Positions 1-7,875 are shown, counted from the stretch's first letter. The stretch is DNA of 31,093 bases from an uncultured Bacillota bacterium (GCA_958428295.1 CAUAFL010000013.1:1-31093); one strand, 5' to 3'. Program-made: numbers and translations. The notes: generated from the letters alone by a model not told the origin.

Positions 1-941
1 CTCAAACGTTTACGGCCCCTCAAACAGGAACATACAAAATAGAACTCTGGGGAGCTGAAGGGGGAAGTGGAATTGATAGTGATCATACAGTAAGAAAGGG
101 AGGAACCGGGGCTTATACCACAGGAGAAATAAGTTTAACTAAAGGAGAAACACTTTATGTCTATGTGGGAGGAAAAGGAACAGATAGTGTTTTAGGAACC
201 ACAAGCCAAATAGGAGGCTACAATGGTGGTGGAGCTGGTTATGCTGGAGGAGGGGGAGCGACAGATATTCGCTTAACTTCAGGTACTTGGAATGACACCA
301 CATCACTTGCTAGTCGTCTAATGGTAGCTTCAGGCGGCGGAGGAAGTGGTCGTAACCGCTTAGCTAGTGATGGAAGTTTAGCCCTAGTAGGAGGCATAGG
401 AGGTGCCGGAGGTAGTTTAAGTGGTAATGCAGCAACCCTATCTGACCCGACGTATTTATCTTATCAAGGAAACGGTGCTACTGCTATTTTAGGCGGACAA
501 GGAGGTAATACGCCACAAATGGGAGTAGCCAATGGTTTAGATGGTAGCTTTGGAATCGGTGGAGCAGGAGGTAATGGAAATAATGCGGCTAATAGAAATA
601 ATGGTTCAGGAGGAGGAAGTGGTTATTATGGAGGCGGCGGCGGAACAGCTTGTCTCAACATATGTGCAGGGGGAGCAGGAAGTGGTTCTTCCTATATCTC
701 AGGCTATACTGGTTGTGTAGCGATTACTTCTGCTACTTCCATCACTCCAAGAAATGATAGTAAAGGAGTAGCTTGTACTGATGGGACAACCGATGTCACT
801 TGTTCTTATCACTACTCAGGCAAGAAGTTTGTAAGTTCTGTCATGAAAGCGGGAGATGAGGTGATGCCTACTTATGATGGGGCAGCTACGATGACGGGGA
901 ATCGTGGTCATGGTTTTGCCAAGATCACCTTAGTCAGTTAG
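1..941 (+). CDS. Glycine-rich (ALK/LTK GRD-type) surface protein, 5' end missing
   Basis: The frame is open from the first bases of the window (first full codon at position 3) to a TAG at 939-941, so this is the C-terminal part of a longer protein. The visible part begins with FTAPQTGTYKIELWGAEGG, the signature opening of the glycine-rich domain also found in ALK/LTK receptors and in many bacterial surface proteins. It continues with long glycine-rich stretches (GGGGA, GGGGSG, GGGGG), then a Cys-containing C-terminal segment ending in a short hydrophobic strand (GFAKITLV). GTG or ATG codons inside the open frame are not real starts. An exported surface role is inferred from the domain and from the prepilin-like neighbour downstream. 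The missing N-terminus would show whether it also carries a prepilin or signal sequence. Ligand and function are unknown. Confidence 0.8.
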   Translation, partial: QTFTAPQTGTYKIELWGAEGGSGIDSDHTVRKGGTGAYTTGEISLTKGETLYVYVGGKGTDSVLGTTSQIGGYNGGGAGYAGGGGATDIRLTSGTWNDTTSLASRLMVASGGGGSGRNRLASDGSLALVGGIGGAGGSLSGNAATLSDPTYLSYQGNGATAILGGQGGNTPQMGVANGLDGSFGIGGAGGNGNNAANRNNGSGGGSGYYGGGGGTACLNICAGGAGSGSSYISGYTGCVAITSATSITPRNDSKGVACTDGTTDVTCSYHYSGKKFVSSVMKAGDEVMPTYDGAATMTGNRGHGFAKITLVS

Positions 942-1049
942 TTTTTTCCTTGCCATGATGGCGAATGGAATATAAAATATTTAAAAGTGGAAACCTCTAT
1001 TACCTCATTGGGGATTTCTTTAATAAAAAGTTTGTTTAAAGATATTTAG

Positions 1050-1083
1050 AAAAGAAAAAAAGATAAAGCTTTTTTCTCTTTTT
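1050..1083 (+). terminator. Rho-independent terminator of the glycine-rich gene
   Basis: An A-rich left arm (1050-1062) pairs with a T-rich right arm (1069-1082) around a loop ATAAAG, with a small internal loop, and runs directly into TTTTT. It lies between the glycine-rich gene and the prepilin-like gene, so the two are probably separate transcripts. Confidence 0.5.
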
Positions 1084-1115
1084 GATTTGTAGTAAAATAA
1101 GGATAGGTGAAAAAG

Positions 1116-2597
1116 ATGAAAAAGAATAACCAGGGATTTACACTAATCGAATTATTAGCGGCTATTACCATCATGGCTTTGATTTTGTTAATGATCGTCC
1201 CCGCCCTTGATCGTTTACAGAATAACAATAAAAATAAACCCTTTGAATATTATGGGGATAGTTTAGTAGAAGCTGCTAAGATTTATGTCAATAAAGAAAG
1301 CGAAGATATCACTAATCTAGGAACAAATTTTTGGACAGGCTGTGTTGATATTAGTTATCAAGATTTACTGAATGCCGGGTTAATAAAACCATATAGTGAT
1401 GAGGCCTATAATTGTACTAGTGCCAAGGTTCGTTATTCCAGAGGTGTAAATAGTGCTAAGTATACATATAATCTTACTTGTACTAAAGCAGGAAAAAAGG
1501 TATTTGAGAAAGTGAATATTCCTAATCAAAGTTGTACGCAAGAGGATATGTGTAATAGAAATAAAGGTCAATTGTTAGGCTTACCCGTAAATGATAAAAC
1601 TATTAAAGATTACCAAGCCGATTGTGCCGATAAAACAGCGATGTTTGTCTTTGAACATACTGGTGGTAGTCAACAGAATGGCTGGACAAAAGAACAGTTA
1701 ACCGATTACCGATATATTGGTACTAGTCCTAACAACTATCTTACTTTTAACGAGGAACTGTGGCGCATTATTGGTGTTTTTACAGTAGAAGATGAAAATG
1801 GTACGAAACAACCACTAATAAAAATTACTCGCGATGAGTCCATTGGGCAGTTTGCCTGGGATGCTGAAACAGAACTTTATAGTTGGTCAGGAGTTAATTT
1901 TGGACAAGGAATCAACGAATGGAGTAATGCTAAATTAATGCATTTGTTAAATGATGGATATCAAGCTGAACGAAGAAATAGTAGCTTTTATTGGAGCAGA
2001 AAACGAGGGATTTGTTACCAATCGAACTACACCGTGGATGCCTCAGCAAATTCCGTTGGTTTTGTTGAATGTAATTTTAGTTTAAGTGGGACAATAAAGG
2101 GATTATCTGAAACTGCTAGAAGTCAAATTGCCAAAGTGAAATGGTACCTAGGTGGGAGTGACAAAGCTGCTTCGGGGGAAAATGCTTATATTTTTGAACG
2201 AAGTGATGCGAAAGTTACTTCGCAACATGTAACAAAAACGACCTCTTGGTTAGGGCAAGTAGCGCTTTTTTATCCTAGTGATTATGCCTATACTTTTGCT
2301 AATGGATTTAATGATACCTGTTTTGAAAATATGGCTAACTGTAACACTAGTAATGGAGGTAATCCGACCACTAGCTGGCTCTATAAAAATCAAAATATCT
2401 GGTTATTATCACCAAGTTCTAAAAATGAATACACATTATTTAGAATGAATAGTAACGGGATCGTAGATTTATATATGGATAGCGATACTGCTAGTAGTCT
2501 TGGCACTCAAAATGTGTATCCAACAGTATACTTAAAATCGTCTGTGACCATTACCGGTGGTGATGGCACCAAAAATAATCCCTACACCCTCAGTTAA
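1116..2597 (+). CDS. Prepilin-like protein with large C-terminal domain
   Basis: The N-terminus is a type III (prepilin) signal: MKKNNQG followed by FTLIELLAAITIMALILL. Cleavage is expected after Gly7, and the conserved Glu sits at mature position 5. I chose ATG 1116 rather than GTG 1107 because AGGTGA at 1105-1110 overlaps the GTG and sits correctly for the ATG. The product is 493 aa, much longer than a typical major pilin (about 150-200 aa). After the pilin helix comes a Cys-containing segment, then a region with ELWRIIGVF, NEWSNAKLMHLLN and, near the end, NIWLLSPSSKNEY, an aromatic-rich pattern seen in uncharacterised surface proteins of gut Firmicutes. It probably is an N-methylated, membrane-inserted or fibre-assembled surface protein. 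No pilus assembly genes (PilB/PilC/PilD) lie in the window, so the assembly system must be elsewhere. Confidence 0.8.
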   Translation: MKKNNQGFTLIELLAAITIMALILLMIVPALDRLQNNNKNKPFEYYGDSLVEAAKIYVNKESEDITNLGTNFWTGCVDISYQDLLNAGLIKPYSDEAYNCTSAKVRYSRGVNSAKYTYNLTCTKAGKKVFEKVNIPNQSCTQEDMCNRNKGQLLGLPVNDKTIKDYQADCADKTAMFVFEHTGGSQQNGWTKEQLTDYRYIGTSPNNYLTFNEELWRIIGVFTVEDENGTKQPLIKITRDESIGQFAWDAETELYSWSGVNFGQGINEWSNAKLMHLLNDGYQAERRNSSFYWSRKRGICYQSNYTVDASANSVGFVECNFSLSGTIKGLSETARSQIAKVKWYLGGSDKAASGENAYIFERSDAKVTSQHVTKTTSWLGQVALFYPSDYAYTFANGFNDTCFENMANCNTSNGGNPTTSWLYKNQNIWLLSPSSKNEYTLFRMNSNGIVDLYMDSDTASSLGTQNVYPTVYLKSSVTITGGDGTKNNPYTLS

Positions 2598-2609
2598 GGA
2601 AGTGACAAG

Positions 2610-4613
2610 ATGGAATTATTAGTACCCGCAGGTAATATGGAATCATTATATGCCGCCATTAATTATGGAGCGGATGCTGTCTATTTAGCGGGTAAAAACT
2701 TTGGTGCTCGTAGTTTTGCTCCTAATTTTAGTCAAGAAGAATTACGAAAAGCAATTCGGTTAGGAAAACTATATGGTGTGAAGATTTATATCACTATGAA
2801 TACTTTAGTGAAAGAAACAGAAGTAGCTGCCTTTTTACAGCAAGTAGAATTTCTTTATCAAAATCATGTGGATGCCATTATTATGCAAGATTTCGGTATG
2901 ATGTGCCTTTGCCGTACCAAATATCCCCAGCTAGAAATTCATGCTTCCACACAGTGTAACAGTAGTAGTATAGAAACAATTGAATTATTTCATAAACTAG
3001 GCATCAAACGAGTCGTATTACCTAGAGAGATGTCAATAGAAGAAATAAAACAAATAAAAGTTCCTATCGAGAAAGAAATTTTTATTCATGGGGCCTTATG
3101 TGTTAGTTACTCAGGGTGTTGTTTATTGAGTCAAGTGATAGGTGGTCGTAGTGGCAATCGGGGACAATGTGCGGGTCCTTGTCGCCTATTTTATCAACTT
3201 TATGAAGGAAAAGAAAAATTAAAAGAAGGATATTTATTATCTATGAAAGAGCTCAATACTTCGCACTTTTTAAAAAACTTGCCCCAAGATATCTGTTCTT
3301 TAAAAATTGAAGGACGTATGAAAAGTGCTACTTACGTTGGTTTTATAACTGCTTATTATCGTCGTCTATTAGATAACAAGCCTCTAGATGTAAAGTTAGA
3401 AGATACGCTAAAGAGTTTATTTTATCGGGGATTTACGAAAGGTCACCTATGGGATGATGCTCAACTAATTAATAGGGATAGCCCTAATCATATCGGTCTT
3501 AGGATTGGGCAAGTAATAAAAGTGACAAAAGAGCGAATTTATCTGCGCTTAACAAAGGAATTACAGCAAGGAGATGGGATAAGGTTTATGCCCAGTCAAC
3601 AAGGTTTCATAGTTAATTTTCTGTATAATCAACAAGGAAAATTAATTCATCAGGCACAAGCCCAACAAGTGATTGAAGTAGATAATAAAATCGACTTACA
3701 AACACTGGATGCTGTCCATAAGACAAGTAATAGTGCCTTACCAATAGTGACGGATACCATCCTTAAAAAAATCCCGTTAACCATTACCTGTCATGCGCAA
3801 AAATACCGCCCCTTATCCATAGTATTCACTGATGATTTAGGAAATTGTGTTACGTATCAAGGACAAGAGGTAGCGAAAGCCACTACTAGTGCACTTAGTA
3901 AAGAACGAATTAGTCAGCAACTAACAAAATTAGGAACTAGTCCCTTTTGTTGTCAACACATCGAGATTACGAAAGATGAAGATATCTTTATTCGTATGGG
4001 AGAATTAAATATAGCAAGAAGAACACTCTGCGAACGCTTGCTTGGGAAGCGCAAAGAGAATGCTAACGACGTACCGATTATTACCCCTACCTTTAAAAAG
4101 ATAACTTCAGCGAACAAACTAGAGATAAAAGACTATCAAAAAATTATACGTAATCCCCTCCATCTTGGGTGTCACTTACAGGAGAAAAGTTTAGTTAGTC
4201 AGGTCTTTGATGCCAGAGGCTATGATGTAATTGGTGGTTATGCTCTTAACGTTTACAATTCCTATACGGCCTATTATTTATATCAATTAGGTTTTCAAGC
4301 ACTTACGTTATCTGTGGAACTAACGGCTAAGGAATTACAGGAAGTTATCACGGCTACAAGAGCTAAATTTGGTTTAATTCCATTGCTTATTAAAACGGAA
4401 GGAGTTATTGAAGTAATGATTATAAAAGGTAATATCTTAGAAATTAGCCCTCACAAAACCTATTCCTTAGTTAATCAAAAACAGACCTCTTTTCAAGTGA
4501 TTTATGATGGATTTGTAACGCACCTTTATGCTCCTATGAAAGAAAAAATTGACCTTAATCAATTTCCTTTTGAAGAGCTTTATGCTAGTAGCGAAGTAGA
4601 AATTTCTTTATAG
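2610..4613 (+). CDS. U32 family protein (RlhA/TrhP-like RNA hydroxylase) with C-terminal DUF3656-like region
   Basis: The sequence starts MELLVPAGNMESLYAAINYGADAVYLAG, typical of U32 'peptidases'. The U32 signature EIFIHGALCVSYSGCCLLS lies near residues 156-175, followed by the Cys-rich GNRGQCAGPCR, whose cysteines are expected to hold an iron-sulfur cluster. At 667 aa it matches the long RlhA/YdcP type rather than the shorter TrhP/YrrN-YrrO type, and its C-terminal half fits the DUF3656 region. Known members hydroxylate RNA (23S rRNA C2501 for RlhA, wobble uridine of tRNA for TrhP) using prephenate-derived chemistry. The exact RNA target here cannot be told from sequence. It starts 12 nt after the prepilin-like gene, with AAGGAAGTG as ribosome binding site, so it is likely co-transcribed with it despite the unrelated function. 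Confidence 0.9.
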   Translation: MELLVPAGNMESLYAAINYGADAVYLAGKNFGARSFAPNFSQEELRKAIRLGKLYGVKIYITMNTLVKETEVAAFLQQVEFLYQNHVDAIIMQDFGMMCLCRTKYPQLEIHASTQCNSSSIETIELFHKLGIKRVVLPREMSIEEIKQIKVPIEKEIFIHGALCVSYSGCCLLSQVIGGRSGNRGQCAGPCRLFYQLYEGKEKLKEGYLLSMKELNTSHFLKNLPQDICSLKIEGRMKSATYVGFITAYYRRLLDNKPLDVKLEDTLKSLFYRGFTKGHLWDDAQLINRDSPNHIGLRIGQVIKVTKERIYLRLTKELQQGDGIRFMPSQQGFIVNFLYNQQGKLIHQAQAQQVIEVDNKIDLQTLDAVHKTSNSALPIVTDTILKKIPLTITCHAQKYRPLSIVFTDDLGNCVTYQGQEVAKATTSALSKERISQQLTKLGTSPFCCQHIEITKDEDIFIRMGELNIARRTLCERLLGKRKENANDVPIITPTFKKITSANKLEIKDYQKIIRNPLHLGCHLQEKSLVSQVFDARGYDVIGGYALNVYNSYTAYYLYQLGFQALTLSVELTAKELQEVITATRAKFGLIPLLIKTEGVIEVMIIKGNILEISPHKTYSLVNQKQTSFQVIYDGFVTHLYAPMKEKIDLNQFPFEELYASSEVEISL

Positions 4614-4625
4614 ACAGGGTCTTTC

Positions 4626-4654
4626 TTGACAAACCTAGCATAATTTGTTATAAT
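4626..4654 (+). promoter_or_regulatory. Consensus sigma-A promoter of the large noncoding RNA
   Basis: TTGACA at 4626-4631 and TATAAT at 4649-4654 are both perfect and separated by exactly 17 nt. The expected transcription start is near 4661. This is one of the two best promoters in the window (the other precedes the ankyrin gene), consistent with an abundant structural RNA. Confidence 0.9.
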
Positions 4655-4660
4655 GAAGCC

Positions 4661-5287
4661 ATAAAATTTAGTGATGGCACATTATTCTAGTCGACAACGT
4701 CTACTACGAAGGTGAGAGTAAAACATCACCCAAGAGCACATCTGTGAAACTTCTGGTGCTTGCTTTGAACGCCCAGTTTGGGGTGGGTGCTGGGAGGTAA
4801 GGTAAATGGGCAGGTTGTAATGGCATACAGCTGTGACCCACTTACCGTGGAGACCTAAACTTGTTCTTTGCCTATACAAGATAACTTTGACGGACAAAGG
4901 ACGACTTAGGCTGAACCTACTAGGTGGGGAAACTTACGAGTAGCGTAGCTTGTCTTGCGTGAAGATTTGGGGATAAATGACAGATTATCACTTTCATGGC
5001 CAGGAAGGGATAATTATTGCTTTTTGAAACAGTCTTTGCAAAAAAGAATTAGTAGTAGATACTGTTGGGGAGGAAATCTCCTAGAGTGCAAAATAAGATA
5101 GGATTGCAGTGCGTACTCAGTGGTAATCAAGCCATACTTACGGAAACGAAGTATTCATTTCTCTAAGGGGGAACCACATAACTGGCAACGGTTATGTAGA
5201 AATGAGGGAAAACCTGCTTGACCTAAGGCGTAAAGTTTACTATGTTATTAGCCATTACCAAACAAAGGGATGTTTCATCCTTTTTTA
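4661..5287 (+). ncRNA. ole: OLE RNA (ornate large extremophilic RNA), candidate
   Basis: About 625 nt lie between a perfect promoter and a terminator with no credible reading frame. The stretch is GC-richer than its surroundings and dense in helices: GGTGA/TCACC (4711-4730), CCCAG/CTGGG (4772-4794), a GGTAA-TGGG/CCCA-TTACC long stem (4801-4846), a GAAA-tetraloop hairpin (5134-5154), and ACATAAC/GTTATGT (5176-5197) nested inside TCATTTCT/AGAAATGA (5155-5205). Known OLE RNAs are about 600 nt and usually lie beside the gene for the membrane protein OapA, and an OapA-like gene follows here at 5335. RNase P, tmRNA, SRP RNA and group II intron hallmarks are absent. OLE RNA forms membrane complexes with Oap proteins and in Bacillus halodurans is linked to tolerance of cold, ethanol and magnesium stress. 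The identification rests on length, structure and neighbour; I did not align it to the family model. Confidence 0.8.
5264..5287 (+). terminator. Terminator of the OLE-like RNA
   Basis: AAAGGGATG (5264-5272) pairs with CATCCTTTT (5276-5284), with one G-U pair, around a TTT loop, and the 3' arm merges into the T run. It separates the RNA from the downstream oapA-like gene. Confidence 0.8.
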
Positions 5288-5289
5288 TT

Positions 5290-5317
5290 TTGCATTGCAA
5301 TAAAAATATGATATGGT
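5290..5317 (+). promoter_or_regulatory. Possible weak promoter of oapA
   Basis: TTGCAT (5290-5295) and TATGGT (5312-5317) are separated by 16 nt, immediately after the RNA's terminator. This would allow the protein to be transcribed independently of the RNA. Read-through from the RNA is the alternative. Confidence 0.4.
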
Positions 5318-5334
5318 AAATAAGAGGTGAAATG

Positions 5335-5907
5335 ATGGATAAAATCGATGAGAAGAAAAGTATTAAAAAAGAATTAAAACGCAAGAAAAAGGCGCTTGTC
5401 AACTATCACTGGATTGTAACAATTACCCTTAGTGCCTTTCTCATTTCCCTTCTTTTTTCCTCTTTATCAGAAATAACGATTCCCAAAGTACCGACTGTTA
5501 TTGGAATTATGATTCTATTAGCTGTCATTGTATTAGGAATTGTCTTTGATGTGATTGGGGTTGCTGTCCAAGCGGCTGATGAAAAACCATTTCATTCAAT
5601 GAATGCCCGGAAAATAAAAGGTGCCAAAACCGCTATTTATTTTAAGAAAAATGCCGATAAAGTCTCTTCCTTTTGCAATGATGTCATTGGTGATATTTGT
5701 GGTGTTATCTCAGGAAGTACCAGCAGTATTTTAGCACTTAGTATTTCCACTAGCTTACATAGTAATCAGTTTATAACAGTTCTTCTGATTACAGGCGTGA
5801 TTTCGGCACTTACCATCGGTGGAAAAGCAATTGGCAAAAGCTATGCAATTAATAAGAGTAATGAGATTCTCTATCGGTTTGCGCGGTGTCTTAGTCACTT
5901 TATGTAA
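5335..5907 (+). CDS. oapA: OLE-associated protein OapA, multi-pass membrane protein
   Basis: The protein is 190 aa with a basic N-terminus (KKELKRKKK) and three to four hydrophobic segments, roughly residues 25-45, 53-79, 125-142 and 144-162. Its most distinctive parts are FDVIGVAVQAADEKPFHSMNA and ADKVSSFCNDVIGDICGVISG. They match my memory of the OapA family of Clostridia and Bacilli, including the conserved aspartates (D72, D82, D108, D116, D120 from this start). OapA binds OLE RNA and carries it to the cell membrane. It lies 47 nt after the RNA terminator. Two ATG codons occur in tandem (5332, 5335). The ribosome binding site AGAGGTGA (5323-5330) is better spaced for the second, which I use; the other start adds one Met. 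Family assignment is by pattern, without a search. Confidence 0.85.
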   Translation: MDKIDEKKSIKKELKRKKKALVNYHWIVTITLSAFLISLLFSSLSEITIPKVPTVIGIMILLAVIVLGIVFDVIGVAVQAADEKPFHSMNARKIKGAKTAIYFKKNADKVSSFCNDVIGDICGVISGSTSSILALSISTSLHSNQFITVLLITGVISALTIGGKAIGKSYAINKSNEILYRFARCLSHFM

Positions 5908-5929
5908 AAAACATACTTTTGTTTGTTTT
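5908..5929 (+). terminator. Possible AT-rich terminator after oapA
   Basis: AAAACATAC (5908-5916) pairs with GTTTGTTTT (5921-5929) around a TTTT loop, with one T-T mismatch. The stem is weak and lacks a long T run, so this is tentative. Confidence 0.35.
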
Positions 5930-6101
5930 GCTCTTAGGGCTTTAATTATTGTTAACAACTTTGTTGCCGCTAGTGATATGCTAACAAAATAAGAAATGAG
6001 AATATCAAAGTAGTACATTATGTAGATATATTGCCAAAAAGTAATTTTTCTACTACGATAAAATTTAATCATGAACGACAAATGTGCAGGAAAGATAATA
6101 T

Positions 6102-6383
6102 TTAGCCACGAAATCTAGTTACAGTTGGAACACCACAGTCAAATTTAGGATAAAGAAGACACAATGAATAGCTCAAAAAACTATTGCTACTAACTATATG
6201 GAAAGCTGTTGTTAAAAAATCCATATCGGTATCTATTAAAATTAGTTTACCACCTAAATTTATAGGACAGTCTAGTAAAAACAAAATTGAATTATCTCAT
6301 TCAACAAATCCCAAAAACATCACTTCACTATCACATTTTGCATTTTCAGAAAGTGTCGAGTTTTCTTTTCGTAAATTTATTGC
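6102..6383 (-). pseudogene. Possible decayed reading frame in a gene-poor gap
   Basis: The 525-nt gap between oapA and the next gene (5908-6432) has no intact gene with a ribosome binding site. On the minus strand one frame is open from 6383 to a stop at 6102-6104, except for a TGA at 6297-6299. Its translation around the break looks protein-like: SEVMFLGFVE, stop, DNSILFLLDCPINLGG, then KLILIDTDMDFLTTAF. I do not recognise the family. It may be the remnant of a lost gene or simply chance in AT-rich DNA. The part from 5930 to 6100 shows nothing I can name. Confidence 0.22.
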
Positions 6384-6408
6384 CTAACTGGATATCTCAT
6401 GGTATAGT
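6380..6408 (+). promoter_or_regulatory. Promoter of the secreted repeat protein
   Basis: TTGCCT (6380-6385) and TATAGT (6403-6408) have 17-nt spacing, placed 24 nt before the start codon with a GAAAGGAAG ribosome binding site between. Confidence 0.6.
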
Positions 6409-6432
6409 TAGCACAAGAAAGGAAGAAAAATC

Positions 6433-7761
6433 ATGAAAAAGAAAGTATTGTTTTTTGTTATGACGGTAGTAGCAAGTTTTTTGTTAATGCCGACTGTTTT
6501 TGCTCAAAGTGCACCGGTTTATGATACACCGGCAAATATGGATGGAAATCCGGTTGAATTATTCTTTGCTAATGGAACACCTATTACTATTAGTGAACGA
6601 ACTGATGGCAAAGAAGGAGCACTTATTACTTGGGAAGGAGGAAGCCAAACCGTTGGTCCTAACGCCAATATCTTTGGTGCTTCCCATGAAGATGATACAA
6701 GATATGAAACGACCAGCATCACCATGAATGGTGGAACGGTTCGTAATATTATCGGTGGTGGGCTGCATAAGAGTAACGTGGGTACTACTAAGATAGTAGT
6801 GAATGGTGGAACGGTTGTTGCTATTCAAGGTGGTGGAGCAGCTTCTTTTAGTAACACTGCTTGTCATCGTCCTTGGCATAGTGGAGAACCAAAAAATTCA
6901 CCTAACCGGGTAGATGTTGCTAATGTAACTATTAACCATGTCGATGGTACTGTTTATACTGTTTACGGTGGTGGAGAAGGTATCAGTTATACTGGCAAGA
7001 CGACGGTCAATATCGTTGATGGCAGCTTTACCTATGTCATTGCAGGTGGTTCAAATGGTTATACTGGTGAAGCAACGATGAACATTCGTGGAGGAACCAT
7101 TGGTACTTTACAAAGTGTGAATCGTGGTAGTATGGAAAAAGCTATGATGGAAGTCAGTGGTGGAACCATTACCAATGCTTACGTCGGTGGTGACGCTAGC
7201 GATAGTGACGTTACTGGAACTATTGATACTGCTAGTATGAATATTACCGCTGGAACTGTCAAAAAGGTCGCCGTTGGTAGTAATGGTGGACAAGCAACTT
7301 CTGCAAAAGATATTGCGAGTCTTACTTATAAAGAAGGAACCGTAGAAGCAATTGATGAAAGTACTTTTAAAGAAGAAAATCTTGTCGCAACCATTGAAAT
7401 TACAATTTCTGCTAACGGAGTAAACGAAACAATAGAGGTACCCAAAGGTTCTGTCTTAACTGATGCTGAAATTGCTGAGTTAAAGAATTTAGATTTAAAG
7501 GCTTTAGGAATTGAAGGATTTACTTTTGGCGGTTATTATGCCGATGAAGCTATGACTAAGGAGTATGACTTTACGAAACCATTTACAGCAAATACAACGA
7601 TTTATCTTAAACTAGTTCAAGAAGTCGCAGTAGAGGATGAAAATGTAGAAAAAGTCAAAAATCCTGATACAGCAGATTTGAATATGGGAGTAATCCTTGT
7701 TACGATGCTAGTCTCTAGTCTTGGTCTAGGATATGCTGTAAAAAGAATTAAAAGCAATTAA
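6433..7761 (+). CDS. Secreted NGGT-repeat protein with InlB-like repeat and wall-anchor-like C-terminus
   Basis: A Sec signal peptide covers residues 1-24 (MKKK, a hydrophobic core, then TVFA before QSAP). Residues ~90-300 are imperfect repeats of about 35-40 aa built around MNGGTVRNIIGGG, VNGGTVVAIQGGG, IRGGTIGTLQ, VSGGTITNAYVGG and similar, which suggests a right-handed beta-helix or autotransporter-like stack. Residues ~355-390 (GFTFGGYYADEAMTKEYDF, then TANTTIYLKL) match the Listeria-Bacteroides/InlB B repeat (Flg_new). The C-terminus has NPDTAD, a hydrophobic stretch and a basic tail KRIKSN. That is the layout of a sortase sorting signal with a non-LPXTG motif, although the Ala in place of Gly is unusual. 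It is likely a wall- or membrane-anchored surface protein, possibly an adhesin. No sortase gene is in the window. Confidence 0.8.
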   Translation: MKKKVLFFVMTVVASFLLMPTVFAQSAPVYDTPANMDGNPVELFFANGTPITISERTDGKEGALITWEGGSQTVGPNANIFGASHEDDTRYETTSITMNGGTVRNIIGGGLHKSNVGTTKIVVNGGTVVAIQGGGAASFSNTACHRPWHSGEPKNSPNRVDVANVTINHVDGTVYTVYGGGEGISYTGKTTVNIVDGSFTYVIAGGSNGYTGEATMNIRGGTIGTLQSVNRGSMEKAMMEVSGGTITNAYVGGDASDSDVTGTIDTASMNITAGTVKKVAVGSNGGQATSAKDIASLTYKEGTVEAIDESTFKEENLVATIEITISANGVNETIEVPKGSVLTDAEIAELKNLDLKALGIEGFTFGGYYADEAMTKEYDFTKPFTANTTIYLKLVQEVAVEDENVEKVKNPDTADLNMGVILVTMLVSSLGLGYAVKRIKSN

Positions 7762-7780
7762 TCATAACAAAAACAAAAAT

Positions 7781-7811
7781 AAAGGATGATATTAACAGTA
7801 TCATCTTTTTT
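7781..7811 (+). terminator. Terminator after the repeat protein
   Basis: GATGATA (7785-7791) and TATCATC (7799-7805) form a perfect stem extended by AAAG/TTTT, with TTTTTT following. Confidence 0.85.
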
Positions 7812-7823
7812 GTGTTAAAAGAC

Positions 7824-7852
7824 TTTATGGAAAGAAAGATGTGTGCTAAAAT
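7824..7852 (+). promoter_or_regulatory. Promoter of the gatCAB operon (extended -10)
   Basis: TGC-TAAAAT (7844-7852) is an extended -10 element with a weak TTTATG -35 at 17-nt spacing. It lies 23 nt before the gatC start. Confidence 0.5.
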
Positions 7853-7875
7853 ATAGAACAGAAAGGTGATGACAA

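Noticed and set aside
165..941. Complete glycine-rich protein starting with GTG at 165
   Set aside because: The frame is open from the window edge and the conserved GRD opening lies before 165, so this is an internal codon.
4682..4897. Minus-strand open frame of 71 codons
   Set aside because: It lies inside the structured RNA, has no ribosome binding site and resembles no protein family.
4661..5287. RNase P RNA, tmRNA, SRP RNA or group II intron as the identity of the large RNA
   Set aside because: No GGAAAGTCC/ACAGAAA-type core of RNase P, no tRNA-like CCA end or tag frame of tmRNA, far too long for SRP RNA, and no GTGYG start, domain V or intron-encoded protein.
5755..6081. Minus-strand frame across the end of oapA
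   Set aside because: It overlaps the well-supported oapA gene, has no ribosome binding site and looks like antisense noise.
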